DNA of 56,753 nt, taken from the NCBI GenBank assembly GCA_910586535.1, contig CAJUHS010000016.1, positions 2,425-59,177 of the forward strand, written 5' to 3'. Shown here in pieces: positions 16,613 through 26,090 of this stretch. The stretch is from an uncultured Oscillospiraceae bacterium (lineage in GTDB: Bacteria; Bacillota; Clostridia; Oscillospirales; Ruminococcaceae). The position numbers and the translations under genes are program-made. Within the stretch, counting starts at the first letter, position 1, and every line of letters begins with the position of its first letter. The notes below the pieces were generated by a model. That model searched no databases. It had not been told where the DNA came from and saw nothing but the letters and a program-made list of their open reading frames with translations.

Positions 16613-16643
16613 GTGCGGCGCAAAAACGGAAAGGAGAATGAAA

Positions 16644-19274
16644 ATGAACCGGCAGCACAGTCCCTCCGCGTCTGTCTCTGCGAGTATACTTGCAGACAAA
16701 AAACGCGGCGGTTCAAAGCTTTCATCGGCAGCGGACTTTGCTCCGATCGCCGTAAAGCTTCTTATAGCCTCCTGCGGCTGCATCGGTTCCTCGGCGGCTT
16801 TTTTGACCTGCATAGACCTGGGGATAAGCGCGTCGTATGCGTTTTGGGCTTTTCCCATGTGCCTCATTTTTACGTTTGTTTTCAGTCTCCGTGAGAAATG
16901 GTTACGCCGCGCGGGAGCATTGGTAATACTTGCGCTGACAGTGCCTGTCTTTATAAACAGATACGAAATATGCGCGGGATTTGCCAATACGCTCAACTGC
17001 TTTCTCTCGACTATCCGCGAAGAGTACCGCGAAAAACCTTTTATAGAGCTTCTTGAGCCGGAGCTTGCGCTCAGCCATACGCGGACGTTTATTTTTTTCT
17101 GGGAATACATTATGTGCGCGTTTGCCTGTCACGCGGCGGTGAGAGGCAACTCCGCCTCGGGAGTATGCTGCTCCACATGTATCCCTGTTTTCTCCGTTCT
17201 CATGTTCGGACTTGAACCCAACCTCGCCGCTTTTTTTGCGGTGGTTGTGTGCTGGGCGGCTATGTTTGCTGTTGAGTCCAACGCGGCTGAAAATATCTCC
17301 GACTCGCGCTGCAAAAAATATTCCTCACACTGCGGATTCTATACAGCGGCGATCTCAGTACTGTGCATTGCCGCGGTGTTTACGGCGTCCCGTATGTTCG
17401 GCTATGAACGTCCCGAAAAGCTGAATATCATGTACGACGAGGCTGTGGACTATTTCAGCGGCGGTGGAGTAAAGCAGGTCATAGACGACATAGTTACCAT
17501 TGCCACGAGGAATATCGTCCCTACCGGAGCGATAAACCACGGCAAGCTGGGAGAGTTTGACGAGATATCCTTTGACGGCAAGACTGTTCTGGAGGTGACT
17601 GTCCCCAAGTCGGAGGATACAGTTTATCTGCGCGGTTTCGTAGGCTCCGTCTATACCGGCAGAAGCTGGGAGCAGCTTCCTGACGCAAAGCTCAAAGAGC
17701 TTGAACAGATAACCTCTTCCTTTGACACCGAGGGTCTTTCCCCTCTGCTTCTGGACGGATACAATTTAAAATACACTTCCGCAGAAATGCCTCGGCACAG
17801 CTTCTCAGTCAAAAATATCGCCGCAAATACCAACTATCTTTATATGCCGTACAATCTTGTGCCGGAAAGCGTTTCAAGGTACAAAATAAACGCGGGCAGC
17901 GGCTTCAGCGGTTCTGCAAAGTCGTATATAGGTCAGTTCTACGAACCGAAAAATTACAACGGATACCGCAACATCTTCCGCAAAAAATGGTCTACGCCGC
18001 CGGCTTTATCCGCAGACGAGGCGGCGTACAGAAGCTTTGTTTACCGTAATTACCTTGATCTGCCCGAAAGCTTTTCACCCGATGAGATCTTCGGCGAACA
18101 TTACTATCAGTACATTACCGCGGAGGAGAGTATTACCGGAAAAAGCACCCTCGACGAGATGACCGTGCTGAACCGCAAAATATACTTTATTAAAAAGTGG
18201 CTAAGGGATAACTGCGAGTACAGCCTGAGCACGGGAAAACTGCCGGCGGGAAAGGATTTCGTGGATAATTTCCTTGAGACAGGCGAGGGAAGCTGTTCGC
18301 ACTTTGCTTCGGCGGCGATAATAATGTGCCGTTATGCGGGAATTCCCGCCAGATACGCAGAGGGCTACATTATAAAGCCCAAGGATTTTCCCAAGGACAT
18401 CTCTGTCGGCAGCTCCGCCGTTGTTGACGTTACAGACCTGCGCGGTCACGCGTGGGCGGAAATTTATCTTGACGGCTTCGGATGGTATCCGGTTGAATTC
18501 ACTTCTGGATACGGAAATATCCGCACTGCTGTTCCCACCGAAACGACGGTCTCCGAGCCCGAGACAGAAACGGAGACTGTTTCGGAAAGTGAAGAAATAA
18601 CGGAGAGCGAGTACCCCGACGATCAAAGCGAAGCGGTACAGGAGGGAACAGAACAGCCCTCCGAAGCGGCGGAAGCTTCTCAGCCGCAGGAAACAACGGC
18701 GGTACAGGATCAGAATGCGGAAACCGACGTTTCCGGCGAAACCGCACAGACCGCAGATGTTTCGGATACGGCTTCTCCCGAGGTAAAGAAGCCTACTGTC
18801 GGCTTCGGGGTTTTCGGCATAAAGGGCGGCGAACAGGTGGACGTTCTGTACGATCTGACATGGCTTGTGATATTTGCTGTTATGCTTGTCATTATTCCTG
18901 CGGTGTTTATTATCCGCAGGAACGCCGCAGCGGCAAAACGGCGCAGAACAGCTCTGCGAAGCGCTCAAGCCGCCGCTATGGACGATTACAGACGATTTGA
19001 AAAGCTGCTGAAATTAATGGATATGCCCGAACAGGGAACCATGAGCTGCGAGGACTACGTCAAAGCGCTTTCCGAACGCTCGGAGCTTCTTTCGGACGGC
19101 AGCGCGGAATTTATCATCAGCCGCGCTCTCAAAGCCTCGTTCGGCGGCGATAGCCTTACCCGCAGCGAAGCCAATGAAATGCGGCTTGCGGTGAACAGTC
19201 TGGCAAAGCGTTTCTGTACAAGGCTTTCACGGTTCGGAAAATTCAGGCTGAAATTTATTCACTGCATTCTCTGA
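16644..19274 (+). CDS. membrane-bound transglutaminase-like protein
   Basis: An 876-aa protein of the TgpA-like group that goes with MoxR and DUF58. The N-terminal third has about five or six membrane helices. An extracytoplasmic transglutaminase core follows: Cys in GEGSCSHFASAAIIMCRYAG, His in LRGHAWAEIYLDG, acid in GWYPVEFT. Then a Glu/Thr/Ser/Gln-rich linker of about 120 residues, one more membrane helix (DLTWLVIFAVMLVIIPAVFI) and a cytoplasmic helical tail. AAGGAG at 16631-16636 is 7 bp from the ATG at 16644, so I preferred this over starts at 16581 (which would overlap DUF58) and 16638. Confidence 0.9.
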   Translation: MNRQHSPSASVSASILADKKRGGSKLSSAADFAPIAVKLLIASCGCIGSSAAFLTCIDLGISASYAFWAFPMCLIFTFVFSLREKWLRRAGALVILALTVPVFINRYEICAGFANTLNCFLSTIREEYREKPFIELLEPELALSHTRTFIFFWEYIMCAFACHAAVRGNSASGVCCSTCIPVFSVLMFGLEPNLAAFFAVVVCWAAMFAVESNAAENISDSRCKKYSSHCGFYTAAISVLCIAAVFTASRMFGYERPEKLNIMYDEAVDYFSGGGVKQVIDDIVTIATRNIVPTGAINHGKLGEFDEISFDGKTVLEVTVPKSEDTVYLRGFVGSVYTGRSWEQLPDAKLKELEQITSSFDTEGLSPLLLDGYNLKYTSAEMPRHSFSVKNIAANTNYLYMPYNLVPESVSRYKINAGSGFSGSAKSYIGQFYEPKNYNGYRNIFRKKWSTPPALSADEAAYRSFVYRNYLDLPESFSPDEIFGEHYYQYITAEESITGKSTLDEMTVLNRKIYFIKKWLRDNCEYSLSTGKLPAGKDFVDNFLETGEGSCSHFASAAIIMCRYAGIPARYAEGYIIKPKDFPKDISVGSSAVVDVTDLRGHAWAEIYLDGFGWYPVEFTSGYGNIRTAVPTETTVSEPETETETVSESEEITESEYPDDQSEAVQEGTEQPSEAAEASQPQETTAVQDQNAETDVSGETAQTADVSDTASPEVKKPTVGFGVFGIKGGEQVDVLYDLTWLVIFAVMLVIIPAVFIIRRNAAAAKRRRTALRSAQAAAMDDYRRFEKLLKLMDMPEQGTMSCEDYVKALSERSELLSDGSAEFIISRALKASFGGDSLTRSEANEMRLAVNSLAKRFCTRLSRFGKFRLKFIHCIL

Positions 19275-19323
19275 CTGCCGGAACATACGCTAAAAACTGC
19301 GGTTAAAGAGCAATGCAAACTAT

Positions 19324-19353
19324 AAGGGCTGCGCTGTATTATGCGCAGCCCTT
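19324..19353. terminator. hairpin between converging genes
   Basis: Eleven-bp perfect stem AAGGGCTGCGC / GCGCAGCCCTT with an eight-base loop lies between the plus-strand transglutaminase and the minus-strand GH13 gene. The T tails are short on both sides, so termination efficiency is uncertain. Confidence 0.65.
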
Positions 19354-19390
19354 CCATATAATCTTTACCATCGCCGTTTTTTCTCAGGCT

Positions 19391-20944
19391 TCATACCCTG
19401 TAAAATCCTGCAAAGCATTTTGGAACGGCAATACTGCCTCCGCTTACGGAAATATCCCCTCCGAAAACGTACACGGCTTCTTTCGGCGAATATCCGCATT
19501 TGAAAGAGACCTCTTTGTCCGACGGGTTAAGGATAACAAGAATTTTTTCATCTCCCGCAGACCTGAGATAAGCAAACGGATACTCATTCTTTTCCGCAAA
19601 AACGAATTCTATTTCCCCGAGGCTTTCCAGAGCCTTATGGCTGCGGCGTATTTTTATCAGCTTTTTTACCTCGTTAAGAAGCGAATTTTCGTCAGCAAGC
19701 TGATCCGCGGCGGTAGGTCTGTCTGCGCTTCCGTCAAGAGGGATATACAGCTTTTCGGACGGAGCTGAACTGAAGCCGGCATTTACCGAATCGTCCCACT
19801 GCATCGGACTTCTTGAACCTGTTCTGCCGTAGCCGCCCTCCACCGACGTCAGATTTTCAACATACCGCATACCGATCTCATCGCCGTAATAAATAAACGG
19901 CGCGCCCGGCATTGACAGCAGAAACGCAAACGCGACTTTCAGATTGTCTCCGCGGATATTCCGCGCAAGTCTGTCCATATCGTGATTTCCAGAAGGTATG
20001 CAGATAAGTCCGCTTTTGTTTGTTTTTTCGTAGTTTTCAATATACTTTGCAACGAACTCGGAAACGTCTCCGCCTCCTGTTCCAAAGTACGGCTTTTCAC
20101 AGCGGAACAGGTCGTTGTAGCGGGACGGTCCGAAATGCAGCAGGAAATCCATATGGAAGCCGCCCTCAAGAGACTTGTCCGGTTCTCCCCACTCGGAGAC
20201 CATTGCGGCTTCGGGAAATTCACGGTCTAAAAATTCACGGACGTTCTGCCAGAGCTTTATTGTGCCTTTGCCGTTATCGTCGTTTTTAACAAGTGATCCT
20301 GCCATATCCACACGGAAACCGTCGCACCCGGTTTTCAGCCAGAAGCGCATAATATTTTTAAGTTCCTCAAGGGTAGCCTTTGCTCCTTCGCCGTCCATAG
20401 ACTGCTGCCAGTTTTTATCAGGGTCCGGCTTGTAATATCCGTAATTCAGCGCAGGCTGGTGTGAGAAGAAATTAACGGCGCAGCAGCCGTCTCTATCGGA
20501 AATACCCTTTATGCTGCTGATACCCTGCGGTTCCTCCCATATGCTGTTTGTCCAGATATAGCGGTCGGTATATTCGTTTCTTCCTGCTTTCATTGACTCT
20601 CTGAACCACTTGTGATCAACGGACGTGTGTCCAGGAACAAGGTCGAGAAGAATGCGCATATCCCGCTTGTGTATCTCCTCAAAGAGCTTTTTCAGATCCT
20701 CGTTGGTTCCGTATCTGGGAGCGGCAGTATAGTAATCCGAAACGTCGTATCCCGCGTCTCCGAACGGGGACATAAAACAGGGATTCATCCATATGGCGTT
20801 ACAGCCCAGCTCTTTAATATAGTCAAGCTTTTCGGCTATCCCGCCGAAATCGCCTATCCCGTCGGCGTTCGAGTCCTTAAAGGACTGTGGATAAATTTCA
20901 TAGAAAACGGCGTGTTCAAGCCACTCGGGCTGATTTCTTCTCAT
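19391..20944 (-). CDS. GH13 alpha-glucosidase-type enzyme
   Basis: A 517-aa protein without a signal peptide. GH13 motifs: YEIYPQSFKDSNADGIGD (16-33), DLVPGHTSVDHKWF (101-114), nucleophile Asp213 (GFRVDMAG), acid/base Glu251 (VSEWGEP) and Asp322 (PSGNHD). The QSFKDSNADGIGD motif and the short B domain fit exo-acting alpha-glucosidases or related hydrolases on short oligosaccharides rather than endo-amylases. I chose the ATG at 20944 with GGAAG upstream; the longer frame to 21097 runs through the promoter. It is a single gene. Confidence 0.88.
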   Translation of the reverse strand: MRRNQPEWLEHAVFYEIYPQSFKDSNADGIGDFGGIAEKLDYIKELGCNAIWMNPCFMSPFGDAGYDVSDYYTAAPRYGTNEDLKKLFEEIHKRDMRILLDLVPGHTSVDHKWFRESMKAGRNEYTDRYIWTNSIWEEPQGISSIKGISDRDGCCAVNFFSHQPALNYGYYKPDPDKNWQQSMDGEGAKATLEELKNIMRFWLKTGCDGFRVDMAGSLVKNDDNGKGTIKLWQNVREFLDREFPEAAMVSEWGEPDKSLEGGFHMDFLLHFGPSRYNDLFRCEKPYFGTGGGDVSEFVAKYIENYEKTNKSGLICIPSGNHDMDRLARNIRGDNLKVAFAFLLSMPGAPFIYYGDEIGMRYVENLTSVEGGYGRTGSRSPMQWDDSVNAGFSSAPSEKLYIPLDGSADRPTAADQLADENSLLNEVKKLIKIRRSHKALESLGEIEFVFAEKNEYPFAYLRSAGDEKILVILNPSDKEVSFKCGYSPKEAVYVFGGDISVSGGSIAVPKCFAGFYRV

Positions 20945-21085
20945 AAAGGCATTCTTCCTTTCGATAATAAAACTATAAGCAATATCGGCTGCGGAATCCC
21001 GTTCGGCGGAACTTGTGTGCGGAAACGCCGCGGTTATGTGAACGCCGCATTGCCGTGCGGATACGGTTTCAATTTTCCGAACCCA

Positions 21086-21114
21086 AGTATATAGCATGGA
21101 AAGTTGTTTGTCAA
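21086..21114 (-). promoter_or_regulatory. promoter of the second GH13 gene
   Basis: Minus strand TTGACA (21109-21114), 17-bp spacer, TATACT (21086-21091). The leader of about 135 nt to the ATG at 20944 contains no recognised regulatory RNA. Confidence 0.8.
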
Positions 21115-21308
21115 GCGGTTTTTAGCAAGTATTTTACGCGAAAACGTTTCATTTTTTGACTTTGTAACATTGCACAAAATATTGGTTTTTCGGTTGGCAA
21201 TATTAGCAGGAAAATTATGGTATCACATGCGGTCGGACAAGGCGGCAGGACAAAAACAGGAGAGGACAAATATAAACATTGATTTATGTGTGTTTTTTAA
21301 AAAAGCTC

Positions 21309-21337
21309 TTGACAGAAAGAACGTTTTAGTATATAAT
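21309..21337 (+). promoter_or_regulatory. perfect consensus sigma-A promoter before the LRR lipoprotein gene
   Basis: TTGACA (21309-21314), exact 17-bp spacer, TATAAT (21332-21337). The leader to the ATG at 21482 is about 140 nt and includes a run of seven T at about 21433-21440. No known riboswitch was recognised in it. Confidence 0.85.
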
Positions 21338-21481
21338 TAATACGGATTTATTTTGTAATGTTGAAATACGGGATGCCGTGGTCCGGCGTGAACATAGTGT
21401 CTGAAACTGTCTGCGGCAAAACTGTCACAGATTTTTTTATTTTAGGCGTGATCTTATGCGCTTTGAAAGGATATGACTGTA

Positions 21482-22507
21482 ATGCGATCTAAACTTAAAA
21501 CAACGGTTTCTTTTATCTGCGCGGTGTGTACGGCTGCGGCTGCGTTTTCCGCGTGCAATAAGGACGAAGCGTCAGCAGACGCAGGAAACAGCTTCGATCA
21601 GGCGGGCTATGAATCGCGTATAAGCGAGCTTGAAAGCCAGGTTGAATCCCTGAGAGCGGAAACGATGCCCAACGTTCAGTTCAGGAACAAGTCGGATTTC
21701 CTCCTCGGAAAGGACAATCCCGCCGTCAGCGAAGCCGCCGCTATCAAAGAGGAAATAATGGCTGACCTGCCCGAAACGATAATGATACGCGGTCAGGAGT
21801 ACAGCACGTCCCTCACGTCCCTTACCCTTAATAATATGGGTCTTACCGACGAAGATATTGTTGAGCTGAAGTATATGGTAAATCTTACTGAGCTTCACAT
21901 TTATCAGAATGAGCTTACAGACCTTACTCCGCTGAAAGGTCTTACGGGACTGAAAACCCTTTCCCTGTTCAAGAACCATATAAGCGACCTTTCTCCCATC
22001 GCGGGACTGATATCGCTGGAGGATCTTTATCTCAGATCAAACAACATTACCGACGTATCACCGCTGGAAGACCTTACTGCGCTGGAAGTGCTTGACGTTT
22101 CCGAAAACAGCGTGTCCGACGTTACGCCTCTTGCGGGACTCAGGAACCTTACATTGCTGCGGCTCAACGACAACAGCATTACCGATATTTCCGCGCTCAG
22201 CGGAATGAAGCAGATAGAAAGGCTTCATTTGCAGAACAACGGCGTTACGGACATTACTCCTGTAATGAACATGGCGGATCTGTCAGAGATATACCTTGAA
22301 AACAACAAGGTTTCCGACGTCGAGCCGCTTATGTCCCTGACCTCCCTGGGCTGGATAAAGCTGGGAGGCAATCCCGTAACAAACATTAAACCGCTGACAA
22401 ATCTTGTTAATCTTAAAAAGCTTTATATCGAGAACACCAATATACCCGAAGAGGAGCTTCAGTCCTTTAAGGAGCAGCTTCCCGACGTTACTGTTGTAGA
22501 AAAATAA
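21482..22507 (+). CDS. leucine-rich-repeat lipoprotein
   Basis: A 341-aa lipoprotein. Lipobox FSAC gives lipidated Cys25. A short coiled-coil-like stretch (RISELESQVESLRAET) precedes about nine SDS22/internalin-type LRR units of roughly 22 residues, such as LTELHIYQNELTDLTPLKGL and LEDLYLRSNNITDVSPLEDL. Such domains bind proteins at the cell surface. Two in-frame ATGs exist; the one at 21482 is 11 bp from AAAGG, the one at 21473 only 2 bp, so I chose 21482. It has a consensus promoter and is followed by aroF after 19 bp. Confidence 0.9.
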   Translation: MRSKLKTTVSFICAVCTAAAAFSACNKDEASADAGNSFDQAGYESRISELESQVESLRAETMPNVQFRNKSDFLLGKDNPAVSEAAAIKEEIMADLPETIMIRGQEYSTSLTSLTLNNMGLTDEDIVELKYMVNLTELHIYQNELTDLTPLKGLTGLKTLSLFKNHISDLSPIAGLISLEDLYLRSNNITDVSPLEDLTALEVLDVSENSVSDVTPLAGLRNLTLLRLNDNSITDISALSGMKQIERLHLQNNGVTDITPVMNMADLSEIYLENNKVSDVEPLMSLTSLGWIKLGGNPVTNIKPLTNLVNLKKLYIENTNIPEEELQSFKEQLPDVTVVEK

Positions 22508-22526
22508 ATATCCGGAGGAAATTAAA

Positions 22527-23540
22527 ATGATCATTATTCTCAGAAAAGATGCGCAGGCTGAATCGGTACGCAGACTGGAGGACGCTCTCAAAGCCAAGGG
22601 CATAAGCCCCAACCACATTGAGGGCGCGAACCAGAACATTATCGGTCTTGTTGGAGACACCTCCGTCGTAGACGTTGACAACGTTCTTGCACAGGACTGC
22701 GTTGAAAGCGTCCGCAGAGTTCAGGAGCCGTACAAAAAGGCTAACCGCAAATTTCACCCCGACGATACCGTTATCTCCGTAAAGGACAAGCACATCGGCA
22801 GCGGCTCGCTCCAGATAATGGCAGGGCCATGCTCGGTGGAAAACGAAAAGCAGATAATCTCCACCGCTGTCGCCTGCAAAGAAGCGGGAGCAACAATGCT
22901 CCGCGGCGGCGCGTTCAAGCCGAGAACTTCCCCATATTCATTTCAGGGACTCGAGGGCGAGGGTATCAAGCTTCTGCTTAAGGCAAAACAGGAAACAGGT
23001 ATGCCTATAGTTACCGAAATTATGAGCATAGCCGACCTCGACCTTTTTGCGGATGTGGACGTTATCCAGGTCGGCGCAAGAAATATGCAGAACTTCAAGC
23101 TTCTTAAGGCTCTGGGGCAGTGCGACAAGCCTATACTGCTCAAGCGCGGTCTGGCAAACACTCTGGAGGAGCTTCTCATGTCTGCCGAATACATCATGGC
23201 AGGCGGAAATATGAACGTTATCCTCTGCGAAAGAGGCATACGCACCTTTGAGACAATGACAAGAAATACTCTTGATATATCGGCTGTGCCGCTTCTGAAG
23301 CAGAAATCCCATCTGCCGGTATGCGTCGATCCGTCTCATGCAACGGGAATCGTTTCCCTTATCGAATCCATGTCCCTTGCATCGGTGGCTGCGGGCGCGG
23401 ACGCTCTTGAGATCGAAGTGCACTGCGACCCAAAGAGCGCGCTTTCCGACGGCGGTCAGCAGCTTACTCCCGATAAATTTGCGGAGATCATGAAAAAGGT
23501 AAAAAGCCTTGCGGAATACTTCGGCAGGACTATGGGCTAA
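22527..23540 (+). CDS. aroF: 3-deoxy-7-phosphoheptulonate synthase (DAHP synthase)
   Basis: A 337-aa enzyme joining phosphoenolpyruvate and erythrose 4-phosphate, the first shikimate-pathway step. An N-terminal ferredoxin-like regulatory domain (MIIILRKDA to about residue 70) fits the type I-beta form. The barrel has IMAGPCSVEN, GGAFKPRTSPYSFQG, QVGARNMQN and CVDPSHATG, with metal-binding Cys, His, Glu and Asp in these motifs. CCGGAGGAAAT precedes the ATG. First of four aro genes in pathway order apart from the missing aroD/E/K steps. Confidence 0.95.
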   Translation: MIIILRKDAQAESVRRLEDALKAKGISPNHIEGANQNIIGLVGDTSVVDVDNVLAQDCVESVRRVQEPYKKANRKFHPDDTVISVKDKHIGSGSLQIMAGPCSVENEKQIISTAVACKEAGATMLRGGAFKPRTSPYSFQGLEGEGIKLLLKAKQETGMPIVTEIMSIADLDLFADVDVIQVGARNMQNFKLLKALGQCDKPILLKRGLANTLEELLMSAEYIMAGGNMNVILCERGIRTFETMTRNTLDISAVPLLKQKSHLPVCVDPSHATGIVSLIESMSLASVAAGADALEIEVHCDPKSALSDGGQQLTPDKFAEIMKKVKSLAEYFGRTMG

Positions 23541-23591
23541 CTCTTTTGACGCTTTTACCCCTTTTTTAAACTGAGGATTGGATCTGATTTT

Positions 23592-24683
23592 ATGCCAAAT
23601 TCCAAAACAGAAAGAATTACCGTAAAGGCTTCGGGAAAGTACGACGTACTTATCGGCAGGGGGCTTCTGTCCGAATGCGGAGAATACATCAAAGAAGTTT
23701 CCGGAGCGGAAAAAATAGGTCTGATAACCGACGATAATGTAAACGCTCTTTACGGGGACGAGGTACAAACGTCCCTTGAAAGCGCGGGCTTTTCGGTGTG
23801 CAGATTTGTTTTTCCTCACGGGGAGCAGTCCAAAACCACCGGCACGCTCGTTAAAATATGGAATTTTCTGTGTGAGAATAAATTCAGCCGCAGCGACTGC
23901 CTTGCGGCTCTCGGCGGCGGAGTAACAGGCGATATGACAGGTTTTGCGGCGGCTACCTATCTGCGCGGGATAGATTTCGTGCAGATACCTACCACGCTCC
24001 TTGCTCAGGTGGATTCCTCCGTGGGCGGCAAGACCGCGGTCGACCTCGCAGGAGGAAAAAATCTTGTGGGAGCCTTTAAACAACCGAAGCTTGTGCTGTG
24101 CGATACCGACACGCTTGAAACTCTTCCGGAAGAGTTTTTCACCGACGGCATGGGCGAGGTCGTTAAGCACGGCATGATAAAGTCCGCAAAGCTGTTTGAA
24201 AAGCTGGAAAGCTATACCACGGAAACTCTGCGCAAAGACAAGAACGCGCTTGACGATATAATAGCACAAAACGTCTCCATAAAAAGGGATGTTGTTCAGG
24301 CTGATGAGTTCGATACAGGCGAAAGAATGCTGCTGAACTTCGGTCACACACTGGGACATTCCATAGAACAGTACTACAACTACACAGGTATAACCCACGG
24401 ACAGGCTGTTGCGGCTGGAATGAAAATGATAACCGATATTGCCGAAAAGCATATGCTTGCCGAAAAAGGCACCTGCGAAAGGCTTGTGAAATGTCTTGAC
24501 GGATACGGTCTGAACGTATCCGTGGAGCCGACTCTTGAGCAGCTCGGAAGCGCGTGCATGAACGACAAGAAGCGTTTCGGAGGTACTATAAATATCGTGA
24601 TATGCTGCGACGTGGGCGCGTCCATGATAAGAAAAATGCCTGTGGAAAGCTTTTTTGCAATGCTTTCGGAGGCTTCCGAATGA
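23592..24683 (+). CDS. aroB: 3-dehydroquinate synthase
   Basis: A 363-aa NAD- and metal-dependent enzyme converting DAHP to 3-dehydroquinate. Seen: NAD-binding LGGGVTGDMTGFAAATYLRG, PTTLLAQVDSSVGGKTAVD, and metal-ligand regions GEVVKHGMIK and NFGHTLGHSIEQ. Length fits the family. It follows aroF by 51 bp. Confidence 0.95.
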   Translation: MPNSKTERITVKASGKYDVLIGRGLLSECGEYIKEVSGAEKIGLITDDNVNALYGDEVQTSLESAGFSVCRFVFPHGEQSKTTGTLVKIWNFLCENKFSRSDCLAALGGGVTGDMTGFAAATYLRGIDFVQIPTTLLAQVDSSVGGKTAVDLAGGKNLVGAFKQPKLVLCDTDTLETLPEEFFTDGMGEVVKHGMIKSAKLFEKLESYTTETLRKDKNALDDIIAQNVSIKRDVVQADEFDTGERMLLNFGHTLGHSIEQYYNYTGITHGQAVAAGMKMITDIAEKHMLAEKGTCERLVKCLDGYGLNVSVEPTLEQLGSACMNDKKRFGGTINIVICCDVGASMIRKMPVESFFAMLSEASE

Positions 24684-24716
24684 ACAAATTTTATACCAAT
24701 ATTCGGAAAGGAGGAC

Positions 24717-24773
24717 TTGTTTTCCGTCTGTAAAATTTCCAAAGCCGGAAGACTGTCAGTTTATGAATGTTAG
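24717..24773 (+). promoter_or_regulatory. possible 18-codon leader ORF coupled to aroA
   Basis: A TTG-started frame of 18 codons ends in TAG at 24771-24773, overlapping the aroA ATG by 11 bp. The excellent AAAGGAGG is only 2 bp before the TTG, closer than usual, so initiation there is doubtful. The AAAGGAGG could pair partly with TTTTCC just downstream. Confidence 0.25.
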
Positions 24774-26028
24774 GATCAAGCCGTCAAAGCTTATAGGCAG
24801 AGTGAACGCGCCGTCCTCGAAAAGCTTTTCCCACCGTATGCTTATTGCGGCGGCGCTTGCGGGAGGAGTTTCCGAGATATCGAATATAAGCGCTTCTGAG
24901 GACATCGACGCCACCGTCGGCGCGCTTGCCGCTCTGGGAGCGAAAATTTTCCGCGAGGGAAACACTTACACTGTTATGGGGATAAAGACTCCTGCAGCTT
25001 CGGCTGTTATCGACTGCCGTGAAAGCGGTTCAACAATGAGATTTATCATACCCATAGCCGCGGCTCTGGGCTGCTCCTGCGAGTTCCGCGGAAAAGGAAA
25101 ACTCCCAGAAAGACCCATAACTCCCTACATCAGGGAACTGGGCAAAAACGGAGCGGTAATTACCAAAACAGAAGGTGTAATGCCATTTGTGATGAACGGT
25201 ACTCTTAAAGGCGGCGACTATGTTTTGGAGGGTGATATTTCCTCCCAGTTCATTACGGGACTGCTTTTCGCGCTTCCCTTATGCAGCGGAAACTCCGTAA
25301 TAAGACTTGCTTCAAAGCTGGAATCAAAGCCCTATGCGGATATGACCGTTGAAGCTCTGTCCCGCTTCGGTATAACTATCGACGAGAGCGAGGATAAAGA
25401 CGGTCTGCCTGTTTACCGCATAAGAGGCGGTCAGAAGTACCGCAGCGCGGACGTTTCCGTGGAGGGAGACTACTCTCAGGCGGCGTTTTATTTCGCGGCC
25501 AACGCCCTCGGCTCAGAGATAAAGGTTGACAACCTCAGCGAAAAATCCGTGCAGGGAGACAAAAAAATCCTTGAAATTATCGGCGGGATAAGTTATAATA
25601 AAATAAACGATTCGGGTTTGCGGAGACTTCCCGCATTTTCCGCAGACGTTTCAGATATCCCCGATCTTGTTCCCATACTGGCTGTTCTCGGCTGCTTTAC
25701 CGACGGAGTAAGCCGCATTACGGGTGCGAAACGCCTGAAGATAAAGGAAAGCGACCGCCTTGAAGCGATATCCTCAGCGCTGGGAAATATCGGCGGAAAG
25801 ATAACTGTCGGGGACGATTCCCTTGAAATCGAGCCTGTGGACGGCTTTCACGGCGGAGTAATAGACGGCTGCAACGACCACAGGATAGTTATGGCTTCCG
25901 CGATAGCTTCAACTATGGCGGACGGAGAGATAACCATTACGGGAGCGGAAGCGGTGGCGAAAAGCTATCCCGATTTCTGGACGGATTTCGCTTCTCTCGG
26001 CGGAAACATCGAATTTGAACGCACATAG
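24763..26028 (+). CDS. aroA: 3-phosphoshikimate 1-carboxyvinyltransferase (EPSP synthase)
   Basis: A 421-aa enzyme adding enolpyruvate to shikimate 3-phosphate. Motifs: NAPSSKSFSHRMLIAAALAGG (near residue 15-34), ESGSTMRFIIPIAAALG, KLPERPITPYIREL, DISSQFITGLLFALPL and CNDHRIVMASAIAS. The start at 24763 gives the expected N-terminus. Its nearest Shine-Dalgarno match (GGAAG) is weak and 13 bp away. A strong AAAGGAGG at 24707-24714 precedes a small frame that overlaps the aroA start, suggesting coupling. The codons upstream of 24763 encode nothing aroA-like. Confidence 0.94.
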   Translation: MNVRIKPSKLIGRVNAPSSKSFSHRMLIAAALAGGVSEISNISASEDIDATVGALAALGAKIFREGNTYTVMGIKTPAASAVIDCRESGSTMRFIIPIAAALGCSCEFRGKGKLPERPITPYIRELGKNGAVITKTEGVMPFVMNGTLKGGDYVLEGDISSQFITGLLFALPLCSGNSVIRLASKLESKPYADMTVEALSRFGITIDESEDKDGLPVYRIRGGQKYRSADVSVEGDYSQAAFYFAANALGSEIKVDNLSEKSVQGDKKILEIIGGISYNKINDSGLRRLPAFSADVSDIPDLVPILAVLGCFTDGVSRITGAKRLKIKESDRLEAISSALGNIGGKITVGDDSLEIEPVDGFHGGVIDGCNDHRIVMASAIASTMADGEITITGAEAVAKSYPDFWTDFASLGGNIEFERT

Positions 26029-26090
26029 CCGCTTCCTGCCTTTTGCTTCTTATTTTCTTATTTCTTATAGGAAAGGACTGATCGAATAAA

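Noticed and set aside
22938..24452. 504-aa minus-strand frame
   Set aside because: It lies antisense to aroF and aroB, which are certain.
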